From positions 248,001 to 312,000 of the forward strand of contig NZ_CP036299.1 in the NCBI RefSeq assembly GCF_007752345.1: a stretch of DNA of 64,000 bases. The letters run 5' to 3'. This document shows positions 1 through 8,762 of the stretch, in pieces. How positions within the stretch are numbered: the first letter of the stretch is position 1; each line of letters begins with the position of its first letter. Under the pieces are notes generated by a model, which worked only from the letters and a program-made list of their open reading frames with translations, did no database searches and was not told the DNA's origin. A program made the position numbers and the translations under genes. The DNA comes from Planctopirus ephydatiae. GTDB taxonomy: Bacteria > Planctomycetota > Planctomycetia > Planctomycetales > Planctomycetaceae.

Positions 1-43
1 TTCTCTACAAAAGTGAGTGGTTGGATTTCATTTCATAGCACTG

Positions 44-1108
44 CTAATCCCCCAGAAACTGGGTGTAGAGTGTGCGGGCGAGGGTGGGGTCTTCGGTGCC
101 TTCGATATAGGCGCGGCGGTCTCTAAAGATGGTGAGTTCGCAGTTGTGGCCGGTGGGTTTGAAGCGGAGTAAATAGGGGTTTGGTCGCACATCGCCCAGG
201 GGAGCCAGTTGATTGGCCAGCAGGTTGAGATCGAGCGGGCGGGGATGGGCTGGGCTGATTTGTACGGCATTGCGGCCGCAAAGCACCGTTGTTTGTGACG
301 TCTGCTGGCCACTGAGCCACAGCCGCTCGCCTTGCTGGCAGGCCCGGCAATCGTTCGTTTCGCGTAAACGTGATAGATCCATCGCGCGGATCTGCCCGCT
401 CCAGGCATCGACGAGTTTTAGTTGTGAGCCGAGAACTTCTCTCTCGCCCAGAAGGATCTGTATTGCCATCATGGCCTGGAGGGAAGCGACGAGATGGACA
501 GCTGGCCCTGCGACACCGACGGCATCGCATGTGGCGGGGGTGGTGGCTGACGAGGACGTTTGCCCGGAAGCGTCGTCATCGACCGGGTTGACGAGGCAGC
601 GAAAGCAGGGTGTGTGAGTCGGATGAAAGGCCATGGCCTGGCCACTGGTGCCGACACAGCCTCCATGCACCCAGGGGAGGTTTCGTTCGAGAGCGGCATC
701 ATTGAGGAGGAGGCGGAGTTCGAAGTTGTCGGCTCCATCGATGACCAGATCGACGCCTGCCAGTAGTTCGAGAATGTTCTCCGGGCGGATGTCGGCCACG
801 ATGGGTTCGAGTGTGATTTCGTGATTGATTTCGCCCAGGCGGCGGGCCGCTGCGATCACTTTGGGAATCCGCTCGCGGGCGTCGGCTTCGTCGTAGAGAG
901 ATTGCCGCTGGAGGTTCGTGAGATCGACAAAATCGCGATCCACCAGGCGTAACGTTCCCACGCCAGCGCGTGCCAGGAGTTCGGCAGCACAGCTCCCTAA
1001 GGCCCCCATACCCAGTATGGCGACCACCGCGCTGGAAATGCGTTCCTGGCCAGACAATCCAAACTGCGGCAGCAGCGTCTGACGGTGATAGCGGCTGAGA
1101 TTCTGCAT
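44..1108 (-). CDS. ThiF/MoeB/HesA-family E1-like adenylyltransferase
   Basis: This is a 354-residue E1-like enzyme. The family adenylates the C-terminal glycine of a ubiquitin-like sulfur carrier (ThiS, MoaD) for sulfur transfer in the cytoplasm. The nucleotide-binding loop GMGALGS is at residues 33-39, followed by VDRDFVDLTNLQRQ (about 56-69) and VIDGADNFELR (about 121-131), all typical of the fold. Two CxxC pairs, PCFRCL and DCRACQ, would bind the structural zinc. The last 75 or so residues are a small divergent domain, not a rhodanese domain. No thiS, thiG, moaD or moaE gene is next to it, so thiamine versus molybdopterin function cannot be decided. The gene is complete and its 3' end lies 43 bases from the window edge. 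Confidence 0.92.
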   Translation of the reverse strand: MQNLSRYHRQTLLPQFGLSGQERISSAVVAILGMGALGSCAAELLARAGVGTLRLVDRDFVDLTNLQRQSLYDEADARERIPKVIAAARRLGEINHEITLEPIVADIRPENILELLAGVDLVIDGADNFELRLLLNDAALERNLPWVHGGCVGTSGQAMAFHPTHTPCFRCLVNPVDDDASGQTSSSATTPATCDAVGVAGPAVHLVASLQAMMAIQILLGEREVLGSQLKLVDAWSGQIRAMDLSRLRETNDCRACQQGERLWLSGQQTSQTTVLCGRNAVQISPAHPRPLDLNLLANQLAPLGDVRPNPYLLRFKPTGHNCELTIFRDRRAYIEGTEDPTLARTLYTQFLGD

Positions 1109-1354
1109 GCCGCTATTGTGCCAGTTTCGGACAGCCCGTTGTACGCGTCATGAGAAGATTTTTCATGAGCAGAGTATCCGGGGTCTTTGCCCCCATGAAT
1201 TCAACAGACAGCAATGACACTCTTCGATCAAAAGCCTGAACAGGCGTGAACAAAAAGAGATCATTTTCGATGGAGAAGCGCCCACTGGATGACTATACTG
1301 AACACATGAACATTTTGGCTTGCGCACCAGAACTGGATTGGGTGGAGGGGCTGC

Positions 1355-1840
1355 GTGTCCACTTCTTCGTTCAGTATGGTTTCAGAAGGGTCGATGAAGA
1401 TGTCTGCAGTGAATGTGTCGGGGGAGAAGGTGGAGTTGCCGCGAGATTCAACCACGTCGTTCTGGCAGGAGGTCGAAAGGCACTATGCCGCAGATGATCA
1501 CATGAGGTGGAAACTCTTGGCATTACTGGCGTTACGGGAGAACTGCGGTTGGACAGTTGAGCAACTGGGGCGGGCGACGGGCCACCCGCGAGGTCATGTT
1601 TCCCGCTGCCTGAGCAAGGTCAAGAAGGAGTTGCAGCAGCGGTTCCAGGCGGATGCCCAGATGTCGAAACGATTTGCAGTTGATGAATGTGACATCAAGT
1701 TGAGTGAACAGGAGCAAGCCGCCATTGAGAATGAGCGTTTGGAAATGGAGAGTCAGGCGATCAGCAGGGACACTCCCCGGAGACAAAGAGCTGTTTTGCG
1801 TCCCCAGGCGGTCATGAACAGAAAACATCGCAACCTGTAG
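1355..1840 (+). CDS. Small HTH protein, sigma-region-4-like
   Basis: 161 residues. The middle part (MRWKLLALLALRENCGWT, then VEQLGRATGHPRGHVSRCLS) looks like a sigma-70 region 4 or MarR-like helix-turn-helix: a short helical lead-in, a predicted turn, and a recognition helix ending in CLSKVKKEL. The rest is charged and low in complexity, with no enzymatic motif. I chose GTG at 1355 because GGAGG sits six bases upstream; ATG at 1394 or 1400 would give a shorter protein without loss of the HTH. The ParB-like gene follows 109 bases downstream in the same direction, so the two may form a pair. The DNA target and role are unknown. Confidence 0.65.
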   Translation: MSTSSFSMVSEGSMKMSAVNVSGEKVELPRDSTTSFWQEVERHYAADDHMRWKLLALLALRENCGWTVEQLGRATGHPRGHVSRCLSKVKKELQQRFQADAQMSKRFAVDECDIKLSEQEQAAIENERLEMESQAISRDTPRRQRAVLRPQAVMNRKHRNL

Positions 1841-1949
1841 TGAGCCTGGTGTGACGATGGTACTCAACAGGTGGCGAGCTGCTGAGTAATACGGCTCATC
1901 TGTGGGATCAATTCTTCATTTCAAGGGTGTATAGCTTCAGGAGTCTGGG

Positions 1950-2621
1950 ATGCAGATTGAAGAACTTCCCATCGGGCGGTTAAAGCCAGCACCCTACAAC
2001 CCTCGTAAAGTGTTGAAAGCGGGTGATCGCGGCTACGAAAAGCTGGTGCGCTCGCTGGCCGAGTTTTCGCTGGTGCAACCGGTGATCTGGAATCGCCAGA
2101 CGGGCCATATTGTGGGTGGTCACCAGCGTGTGGAGATCCTGCGGGCGCAGGGGGCCACCACAGTGCCCTGTGTGATCGTCGATCTTTCGCTGGCTCGTGA
2201 GCAGGCTCTGAATGTGGCGCTTAACAATCGAGAAGTGGGGAGCGATTGGGATATTCCCCGGCTTTCGGGGCTGCTGGCTGAGTTGAATGATCTCCCGGAT
2301 TTTGATGCCACGCTCAGTGGTTTTGATCCTCGGGAGTTGCGGGAAATCACGCTGGTGACTCCCTTTTCGACCGTGGAAGAGGTTGCCAATGAGGGTCAAA
2401 AGACTTCCCAAACCAAAAAGTCTGCGCTCGGAGAAGCTGCGCTGGCTGCTTCCTGGCCTTCAAAGGATAGCTCTTCCAATGTATCGGCATCTCACAGCGA
2501 GGGTCAGTCGGTCGTGATCGTGACGCTGGAGGTAAATCCCGCTCAATGGGAAGAAGTCCGCTCCCGCCTCGACGAACTGCTGCAGCAAATTCCATTGCCG
2601 ATTCATGTGCGGTGGAGTTGA
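1950..2621 (+). CDS. ParB/Srx-fold nuclease-domain protein
   Basis: 223 residues with an N-terminal ParB-like (ParBc) domain over about residues 1-115. Visible motifs are PAPYNPRK near residue 15, VIWNRQTGHIVGGHQRVEI (the ParB box with its GGH-R core, here GGHQR) and the NVALNNREVGSDWD segment common in phage and plasmid ParBc proteins. There is no central HTH of chromosomal ParB and no ParA neighbour, so chromosome segregation is unlikely. The C-terminal 90 residues are Ser/Ala-rich and then end in a short folded segment (VVIVTLEVNPAQWEEVRS). AGGAG lies six bases before the ATG. Such single-domain proteins often sit beside phage-type methylases or terminases, but none is present here. Confidence 0.8.
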   Translation: MQIEELPIGRLKPAPYNPRKVLKAGDRGYEKLVRSLAEFSLVQPVIWNRQTGHIVGGHQRVEILRAQGATTVPCVIVDLSLAREQALNVALNNREVGSDWDIPRLSGLLAELNDLPDFDATLSGFDPRELREITLVTPFSTVEEVANEGQKTSQTKKSALGEAALAASWPSKDSSSNVSASHSEGQSVVIVTLEVNPAQWEEVRSRLDELLQQIPLPIHVRWS

Positions 2622-2780
2622 TTGACATCTCGGATTGCTACGATTGCCTGCGCTCATAATCGCGATTATTGCGACAGATCGGAACTTCCAGAGATTTTAA
2701 CGATACCAGATCGTCGTGCCGTGTGTTTCTCTTATAGCCTACAGATGCCATCAGATCATTGATGATCCTGCAGGAAGAGA

Positions 2781-4811
2781 ATGATCAAACGTGGTGTCAC
2801 TCGGGGCGGGAAAATGAACACGACCGATGCATTCGTGAAAATTTATCGAGTTTCTCCTCAGCTTCCGCAAAGCTGCTCAGGGTTCAATCACACTCTCAGA
2901 TTTGTGAGTTTATTGTCACTGGCAGTCTGTCTCTCAGTTCTGAGCGACAGGGTATCTGCCGCCGATAAACCCCGGGTGATTTCACCTGCCGAAAAACCTG
3001 CGATTTCTCAAATCAGCCGGCAAATCGACTCGCTCTTGCAGCAGGAGTTCGACAAAAAGGGGATTGCGCCATCGGCGATTTGCAGCGACGAAGATTTCCT
3101 CCGCCGGGCGACGATGGATATCGCAGGCCGTCTGCCCACTCCGGAAGAGATTCGCGAGTTTGTCGCTAACAGCGATGCTGACAAGCGGGCCGAGGTGGTG
3201 CAGTCGCTCCTTGCTGAGCCAGCCTATGCCTCTAACTGGGCTCGCTACTGGCGCGATGTCATCTTCATGAATGCCACCAATGCCCGGGCCCGGTTTGCGG
3301 TGAAACCTTTTGAAGACTGGATGACAGCCGAACTCAATCGCAATGCCAGCTGGGATGAGATTGTGACACAACTCATCACCGCGACTGGCGATGTCTACGA
3401 GAATGGCGCGACGTCTCTTTTCTTTGCCCATGATGCCGAGCCTGAAGAAGTGGCTTCGGAAATCTCGCGGATTTTCATGGGGGTGCAGATGTCATGTGCC
3501 AATTGCCACGATCATCCTTCGGATATCTGGAAGCGGCGGCAATTTCACGAACTGGCTGCCTTCCTCCCGCGGGTGAATTTGAAGCAAGACCTCCAGGCCA
3601 TGCCACCCAAGTTTGAGCTGGCTTCGGTTCAGCCCAATGAACGTCGCGGGAACGATTACCTCAAAGAAAATCCCGAGATGATCTTTCAGGCACTCGATCG
3701 CAATCGCGACCGCAAAATCAGCGAAGAAGAGTCCAAAGGGGGGCGTGGGCAGTTCGCCCGTGTCTTTCCCCGATTGATCGAATACGGCGACACCAACAAA
3801 GACGGCATGATCTCACTGGCGGAAATCAAGTCTGTGCAGGTTCCTGAGCGGCCTGGTCAGGGGAGCATTGAATACTACATGCCCAACCTGGATCGACCTG
3901 CCGAAAAGGGAACGCTGATTCATCCCAAATTTTTCGTCAACGGTCGTGCCCCCGGCAAAGAGCTGGACGATCAGGAACGACGCCAGGCTTTAGCGGGTTT
4001 TGTGACCGCACCTCAGAACGAATGGTTTTCGAAAGCGGTCGTGAACCGTGTCTGGCACGAAATGCTTGGTTCCACCTTCTACATGCCAGTCGACGACATG
4101 GGCCCATCGCGAAGTGCAGTCCATCCCCAGGCGATTGAAGCTCTGGCCAAAGCATTCACCGAATCGGGCTACGATCTCAAATGGCTCGTCGGCACAATTG
4201 CCAGTACCAGCGCCTATCAGCGATCTTTGCGGAACAGTTCCAGCAGCCAGCCGGAAGTTCCCTTTGCGGCGGCTCAGCCCAGTCGGTGGCGGGCTGATCA
4301 ACTCTTTTCCGCGATGTCGTCGGCTCTGGGCATGCCTGAAGAAACACGGATGTCACAGGCTCCCGGGATGATGGGACGACTCGCCATGCGGAATTCGCCA
4401 CGCACACAGTTCACTCAGCTGTTTGGATTCGATCCTTCCATTCCGCGGGAAGATCTGACTGGCACGATCCCTCAGTCTTTGATGCTGATGAACAGTCCCA
4501 CGATGAACAGGGCTGTCGAGCAGCAGATTCGCAGTGCCATCACCGGTGATGATACGCCTCTGGAACGTGGCTTTGCCGCCATGGCCCTGAATCGTTTTGG
4601 CAATAATCCACCGGCAGGCCGCAATTCGACGATCACTCTCAATCGTGCTGCGGTGGAAGAACTCTACCTGAAGACGTTGGCTCGCAAGCCGACAGAAGCC
4701 GAATTCAAAATGATGCGGGCCTATGTCGATGAGCATGGCAACAACCCCGAGGCGGCTGTCGATCTCCTCTGGGCACTGATTAACTCGACTGAGTTTTTAT
4801 CGCGTCGCTAA
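2781..4811 (+). CDS. DUF1549/DUF1553 secreted protein with two EF-hands
   Basis: 676 residues, exported: a hydrophobic stretch near residues 38-58 ends at a likely VSA-AD signal peptidase site. DUF1549 covers roughly residues 70-270 and contains the haem-like CANCH motif (C239, C242, H243) followed by DHP, a family signature. DUF1553 covers the C-terminal half. Between them are two canonical EF-hand loops, DRNRDRKISEEE (306-317) and DTNKDGMISLAE (337-348), with acidic residues at loop positions 1, 5 and 12. This family is greatly expanded in planctomycetes and nearly always sits before a DUF1501 gene, as here. The biochemical role is not established. ATG at 2781 follows AGGAAGAGA; ATG at 2814 is an alternative. 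Confidence 0.9.
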   Translation: MIKRGVTRGGKMNTTDAFVKIYRVSPQLPQSCSGFNHTLRFVSLLSLAVCLSVLSDRVSAADKPRVISPAEKPAISQISRQIDSLLQQEFDKKGIAPSAICSDEDFLRRATMDIAGRLPTPEEIREFVANSDADKRAEVVQSLLAEPAYASNWARYWRDVIFMNATNARARFAVKPFEDWMTAELNRNASWDEIVTQLITATGDVYENGATSLFFAHDAEPEEVASEISRIFMGVQMSCANCHDHPSDIWKRRQFHELAAFLPRVNLKQDLQAMPPKFELASVQPNERRGNDYLKENPEMIFQALDRNRDRKISEEESKGGRGQFARVFPRLIEYGDTNKDGMISLAEIKSVQVPERPGQGSIEYYMPNLDRPAEKGTLIHPKFFVNGRAPGKELDDQERRQALAGFVTAPQNEWFSKAVVNRVWHEMLGSTFYMPVDDMGPSRSAVHPQAIEALAKAFTESGYDLKWLVGTIASTSAYQRSLRNSSSSQPEVPFAAAQPSRWRADQLFSAMSSALGMPEETRMSQAPGMMGRLAMRNSPRTQFTQLFGFDPSIPREDLTGTIPQSLMLMNSPTMNRAVEQQIRSAITGDDTPLERGFAAMALNRFGNNPPAGRNSTITLNRAAVEELYLKTLARKPTEAEFKMMRAYVDEHGNNPEAAVDLLWALINSTEFLSRR

Positions 4812-4961
4812 ATAGATAGTCATCTTCGATAGCAATCGATAACCGTCGCTATCCATGAAATCAACGGCTTCGAAAAATCCCGTTGAGCCCAGGCGACGAT
4901 GCGAATTCAAATATCACGACAAAGTAATCAACTTTCGCTCTCAGCATGTAGGAACTCGAAC

Positions 4962-6254
4962 ATGTCTCCTGTCATTCACGATCTTGTTCAGCTTTCCCGC
5001 CATCAGCTTTCCCGTCGACGGCTGCTGCAGACCAGTGCTGCCGGCATGGGAGTCATGGCAGCCGGGGGTTTGCTGCCAGCCTGTCTGTCGGCTCAGGCGG
5101 CTGATCTGCAGCAGAAGAAGCGTTCGATCATTGTCCTCTGGATGCAGGGAGCACCCAGCCAGTTCGAGACCTTCGATCCCAAGCCTGGTACGGAAACAGG
5201 CGGCCCTACGAAGTCAATCTCGACAGCCACGGCGGGAATTCAGATTGCCTCGACCTTCCCACAAGTTGCCAAGATGATGAACGAGATTGCCTTGATCCGT
5301 TCACTCACCAATAAAGAAGGGAATCATCAGCGGGCGACTTACCAGTTGCATACAGGCTACATTCCCACCGGTTCGGTCAAGCATCCTTCACTCGGGGCGA
5401 ATATCTCCCGGCAGATTGCTCCTGCCGGGCAGGATCTGCCATCGCTGGTCACCATCGGGAATGCGATTGCCGGGATTGGTGCCGGGTATCTGGGAATCAA
5501 CTACGAGCCTCTGCACCTCAATCAGGCCGGTAAGATTCCCGACAACGTCGCCATTGGAACCAGCACCGAACGTTTTGATCGACGGCTGGGTTTATTGGGT
5601 CAGATGGATCAGCAGTTTGCCGAACGTGGTGGAGCTTCTGTGGTGCAGACACACCGCGATCTCTACTCAAAGGCATCAGGGATGGCTCAGTCGAAGGATC
5701 TGAAGGTCTTCGACCTCGATGAAGAACCAGCCGCTCTCAAGGAGGCTTATGGCGATACCAACTTTGGTCGCGGCTGCCTCCTGGCCCGCAGGCTCGTCGA
5801 AGCAGGTGTTACCTATATCGAAGTACGCGTGGGTAATTGGGATACCCATGCCGATAACTTTGATGCGACGACCCGGTTAGCGGGTGAAGTGGATCCGGCG
5901 GCTGCGACTTTGATTAAAGACCTCAAAGACCGTGGCCTGCTCGATTCGACACTCGTGGTCTGGATGGGTGAGTTTGGCCGCACTCCCAAGATTAATGCCC
6001 GCACTGGTCGCGATCACTTCCCCAAAGCGTTTAACGGCTTCCTCGCGGGAGCTGGTGTTCGCGGTGGCCAGGTGATTGGACGCACCAACGAAGATGGCAC
6101 AGAGATCGAAGATCGACCTGTGACTGTGGGAGATCTTTTTACATCGATCTGTGCGGCGATGAAGGTCAATCCCAAGGATGAAACGATGAGCCCCCAGGGC
6201 CGTCCGCTCAAGGTCATTGAATCGGGCGAGATCATCAAAGGACTCTTCGCCTGA
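4962..6254 (+). CDS. DUF1501 protein with Tat-type signal
   Basis: 430 residues. The N-terminus has a twin-arginine signal (LSRRRLLQTSAAGMG, then a hydrophobic run ending near SAQA), so the folded protein is probably exported by Tat. The family belongs to the alkaline-phosphatase/sulfatase fold; visible motifs are WMQGAPSQFETFDPKPG near the start of the mature part, VGNWDTHADNF, and WMGEFGRTPKIN followed by GRDHFP, which hold the likely metal ligands. It lies 150 bases after the DUF1549/1553 gene in the same direction, the usual planctomycete pair, and the two probably act together in the periplasm. ATG at 4962 is preceded by TAGGAA; an in-frame ATG at 4899 would add 21 residues before the Tat motif. 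Confidence 0.9.
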   Translation: MSPVIHDLVQLSRHQLSRRRLLQTSAAGMGVMAAGGLLPACLSAQAADLQQKKRSIIVLWMQGAPSQFETFDPKPGTETGGPTKSISTATAGIQIASTFPQVAKMMNEIALIRSLTNKEGNHQRATYQLHTGYIPTGSVKHPSLGANISRQIAPAGQDLPSLVTIGNAIAGIGAGYLGINYEPLHLNQAGKIPDNVAIGTSTERFDRRLGLLGQMDQQFAERGGASVVQTHRDLYSKASGMAQSKDLKVFDLDEEPAALKEAYGDTNFGRGCLLARRLVEAGVTYIEVRVGNWDTHADNFDATTRLAGEVDPAAATLIKDLKDRGLLDSTLVVWMGEFGRTPKINARTGRDHFPKAFNGFLAGAGVRGGQVIGRTNEDGTEIEDRPVTVGDLFTSICAAMKVNPKDETMSPQGRPLKVIESGEIIKGLFA

Positions 6255-6394
6255 TGGCGGTTCGCCTATTGCTATTGCGAAAGGTATGGCCTTGAAACGT
6301 TTGAGAGGCAGGTGCTGCACGCCACCAGATCAAAACGCGGCGTAACGGCATGGTTTCGGACTTTCTGGCTGACATATGCATGGCCTCAAGAATC

Positions 6395-6426
6395 GTGCCA
6401 TGCTTGCAGCTCTGAGCAAGCATGTT
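6395..6426 (+). repeat. REP-like hairpin, copy A
   Basis: GTGC, stem CATGCTTGC (6399-6407), loop AGCTCTGA, stem GCAAGCATG (6416-6424). Compared with copies B and C, two stem positions differ on both arms so that pairing is kept. Confidence 0.75.
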
Positions 6427-6465
6427 CCTTTGATTTGTCGGTCCAAAACTCAAATGCAAGACCGG

Positions 6466-6495
6466 CATGCTCACTCCGAGTCGTGAGCATGGCAC
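6466..6495 (-). repeat. REP-like hairpin, copy B
   Basis: Read on the minus strand: GTGC, CATGCTCAC, loop GACTCGGA, GTGAGCATG. The arms on the plus strand are 6466-6474 and 6483-6491. It is inverted relative to copy A, 39 bases away, giving a BIME/REPIN-like pair. Confidence 0.75.
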
Positions 6496-6679
6496 AAAGA
6501 TTTGCATGGCCTTGATCCTTATCGGTTTCTTCTTTGCAGGCGGCACATCAGGAGTTAGGCTTCATGAGATCTGCGTAATCCCACGGAAACATCTGGCTCG
6601 TTTCCTTCCTTTGTATGCGGCAGTCACTTGGTTTGGCTACAATATGGCCATGTGATGAATCTCCCGCAGGAAGACAAAC

Positions 6680-7120
6680 ATGGCCGAGCCCAAGCTGATT
6701 CTCATTATCGACGACGACCGCGAAATTGCGGCTACTTTACAGGCTGTGCTGCAGCATGCAGGTCACCGGGTGACGTTGGCTCCCAATGGTATGGAAGGTC
6801 AGAGGCTCATCGAATCGCTCTCACCGGACCTGGTGATTACTGACATGATGATGCCTCGTATGGGTGGCTTTCCGGTGCTGGAGTTCATCCGCACGCTCGC
6901 GAAAAAGCCCCGCGTCATCATGATCACTGCCAACGAAGGAGGCCGGCACAAGGCGTATGCCGAGATGCTGGGGGTCGATGATTACCTGCGAAAACCCTTC
7001 CCGATGGAAGCGCTGGTCGAATCAGTGAACCGCATCTTCTCGCCCCCGGCCGATGCAGGGACTGGTTCTGCTGGTGAAGATGCCGCCCCAAAGAAAACCA
7101 CCCGGCGGAAAAGTTCATGA
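6680..7120 (+). CDS. Single-domain response regulator (CheY-like)
   Basis: 146 residues. This is a receiver domain with the complete active site: acidic cluster IIDDD (D11-D13), phosphoacceptor D55 in VITDMMMP, T83 in MITANEG and K105 in YLRKPFP. There is no output domain; the last 30 residues are a Pro/Ala/Lys/Arg-rich tail (ending KKTTRRKSS) that may bind nucleic acid or act as a linker. No histidine kinase is adjacent, so the partner is unknown. AGGAAG precedes the ATG. A small hairpin lies just after the stop. Confidence 0.93.
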   Translation: MAEPKLILIIDDDREIAATLQAVLQHAGHRVTLAPNGMEGQRLIESLSPDLVITDMMMPRMGGFPVLEFIRTLAKKPRVIMITANEGGRHKAYAEMLGVDDYLRKPFPMEALVESVNRIFSPPADAGTGSAGEDAAPKKTTRRKSS

Positions 7121-7125
7121 GCTTG

Positions 7126-7141
7126 GCCAGCAGATGCTGGC
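7126..7141. terminator. Short hairpin after the receiver gene
   Basis: GCCAGC and GCTGGC form a perfect 6-bp stem around a 4-base loop (AGAT), five bases after the stop of the response regulator and before the convergent lipoprotein gene. There is no T-run, so an intrinsic terminator is only a possibility. Confidence 0.3.
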
Positions 7142-7213
7142 TATCGCTCAAAGCAGTCAATGAACGCACACATCATGACCGATTGCACTTCATCTTTGCG
7201 ACGGGTGGAGTGC

Positions 7214-7627
7214 CTACTTTTCCCCGGTGGGAATGTCGAGATCGATCGTATTTGGCCCCTCGGCCACTGTTTTCTTAAGAGGTGACGAAACTTCGGACCG
7301 ATAGGCAGCCGGAACCGTTCCTGCAACCTGCTGATTCGTAGAAACCTCTCCCTCGGCCACGACCAACCGCTCGAAATACACCGTGTATTCTGCAGGCCGC
7401 AATGGGTCAGGAAGTTGATAACTTCCATCGACATCCACTGCTGACATCGAACCCTGGCCGATCATCGAATTGATGAAATAGACAGCCAGTCTCTCCGTCG
7501 GAGGGCCGCCTCCAATCATGATTTTTCCCTGGACTGTGCCGGTCGGGGGCTTGGCCGGCCCGCAACCGGAAATGGTCACAATGATCAGTCCGACAAACAT
7601 CTGGAAAACGATGGTACGAAGTCGCAT
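7214..7627 (-). CDS. Small lipoprotein of a pseudopilin module (copy 1)
   Basis: 137 residues from ATG at 7627. The N-terminus is a lipoprotein signal (MRLRTIVFQMF followed by a hydrophobic stretch and lipobox TISGC), so the mature protein is lipid-anchored through that cysteine. The rest reads as a single beta-sandwich of the carboxypeptidase-regulatory or transthyretin-like type: TGTVQGKIMIGGGPP, then VDVDGSYQLPDPLRPAEYTVYF. It lies 133 bases after the DUF1559 gene on the same strand, an arrangement repeated at 9.1-10.5 kb. An upstream ATG at 7774 would add 49 residues overlapping the DUF1559 gene and is rejected because it hides the signal peptide. The function is unknown. Confidence 0.75.
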   Translation of the reverse strand: MRLRTIVFQMFVGLIIVTISGCGPAKPPTGTVQGKIMIGGGPPTERLAVYFINSMIGQGSMSAVDVDGSYQLPDPLRPAEYTVYFERLVVAEGEVSTNQQVAGTVPAAYRSEVSSPLKKTVAEGPNTIDLDIPTGEK

Positions 7628-7760
7628 ATCAAACACAGGAGTCCTGTCTTTTCGGTTTTGCGAGTGCAATTCAGGAATGTCTGGCATCCTGCCGCGGCTA
7701 GAACGGATGTTCTCGATGGCCAATGACCTCCACACGTCGCCAGAGAGATCGGAAACGAAC

Positions 7761-8762
7761 TTAGAACTCGCCAATCACCTGACCGTCATCGCGAATGCAG
7801 AGCATCTTGAGCATCTGAAAATCGATATTGTCCGAAACGAATCGAACCGCACCATCACCCAGCAGCACATGCACACCACCCGTGTGGAAGGATGTCAGCA
7901 TGGTGTTGTTGCGGTAGATCAGATCGTTCCCGGCATCGAAGATTCTCGAATTCGGCGGATGACGCACACAGGTCGTCCCGGTCTGCCAGTGATCCGTACA
8001 TGTCGTGTCTGTGATGGTCGACTGATTGCGTGCACCGAACCATCCGCCGAAATAATTGGATGTCCGGTTCGATCCACCAGTAAAGCCCGATTGTTCGGCA
8101 ATCACGATAGTGTTGCTGGTTCCATCGGTCGCATTGCGAATCCCGGTGGCCTGATTCATTCGCAGCATGCCCTGATTGCAACTCCACCCCTGCCCGCAAT
8201 CGCGATGACCAGTCGTCGCAGGCGTCCAGGCAAAGTTCGGAGCAGCACCCATGATCCCTACGTACTGAATCCCCATGCCGTTCCCCTGATTGTTGAACGT
8301 CTGGGAGGCACCGCTGTTGCTGGTGTATGTCTGAGGGAAGATCTCCAGTGAACTCGAGGGGCACAGATACCCCGAAAATACAAAGTTCCTCAATCGCTCA
8401 TTGCCACCCGAGTACGCCAGAGCAGGGTCGGTTCCTGCAGAAAAGTTCCCTGTGGAGAAGTTCAGGCTGTTGAATAAAGGAGCCTGATCCATGTAAGGCA
8501 AAAGGGCGACACGCCAGTTTGTACCATTCTTCACACCCGCCTGAACGTAGATGTCACCGCCGCGAGTACCCATCGGGAAGACGCCCGCCACATCATGATA
8601 GTTATGGAGCGCCAGACCCATCTGCTTCAAATTGTTGCGGCACTGGGTTCTTCGTGCGGCTTCGCGAGCCTGTTGCACGGCTGGCAACAGCAGGGCAATC
8701 AAAATGGCAATGATCGCAATCACCACCAGCAGTTCAATCAGCGTGAATCCACGGCGAGACAT
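7761..8762 (-). CDS. DUF1559 protein with type IV pilin-like N-terminus (copy 1)
   Basis: 333 residues. [18 protein letters not shown] is a prepilin/pseudopilin N-terminus: cleavage after G by a prepilin peptidase, then E5 and a hydrophobic helix. [20 protein letters not shown] and [10 protein letters not shown]-type residues follow, as in all DUF1559 proteins, and the C-terminus has the H-x-GG family motif ([20 protein letters not shown]). These proteins are expanded to dozens per genome in planctomycetes, with unknown function, perhaps as minor pseudopilins or surface fibres. ATG at 8762 has GGAG seven bases upstream; ATG at 8768 would be only one base from it. It is the first gene of copy 1 of a two-gene module. 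Confidence 0.93.
   Translation of the reverse strand: MSRRGFTLIELLVVIAIIAILIALLLPAVQQAREAARRTQCRNNLKQMGLALHNYHDVAGVFPMGTRGGDIYVQAGVKNGTNWRVALLPYMDQAPLFNSLNFSTGNFSAGTDPALAYSGGNERLRNFVFSGYLCPSSSLEIFPQTYTSNSGASQTFNNQGNGMGIQYVGIMGAAPNFAWTPATTGHRDCGQGWSCNQGMLRMNQATGIRNATDGTSNTIVIAEQSGFTGGSNRTSNYFGGWFGARNQSTITDTTCTDHWQTGTTCVRHPPNSRIFDAGNDLIYRNNTMLTSFHTGGVHVLLGDGAVRFVSDNIDFQMLKMLCIRDDGQVIGEF

Larger units (their letters stand above)
6255..6679. other. Gene-free stretch carrying an inverted pair of REP-like hairpins
   Basis: 425 bases between the DUF1501 gene and the response regulator. Apart from the two hairpins, GCATGGCCT-type words occur on both outer sides (6379-6387 and 6503-6512), so the repeated unit may be longer than the hairpin. 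No gene is supported; the regulator's promoter is presumably in the last 150 bases. Confidence 0.5.

Noticed and set aside
1271-1299. TATACT at 1294-1299 as a -10 box for the HTH gene
   Set aside because: There is no acceptable -35 at 16-18 bases upstream; it was left unannotated.
8041-8075. GGTTCGATCC-like word suggesting a tRNA T-loop
   Set aside because: It lies inside the DUF1559 coding region with no cloverleaf around it.
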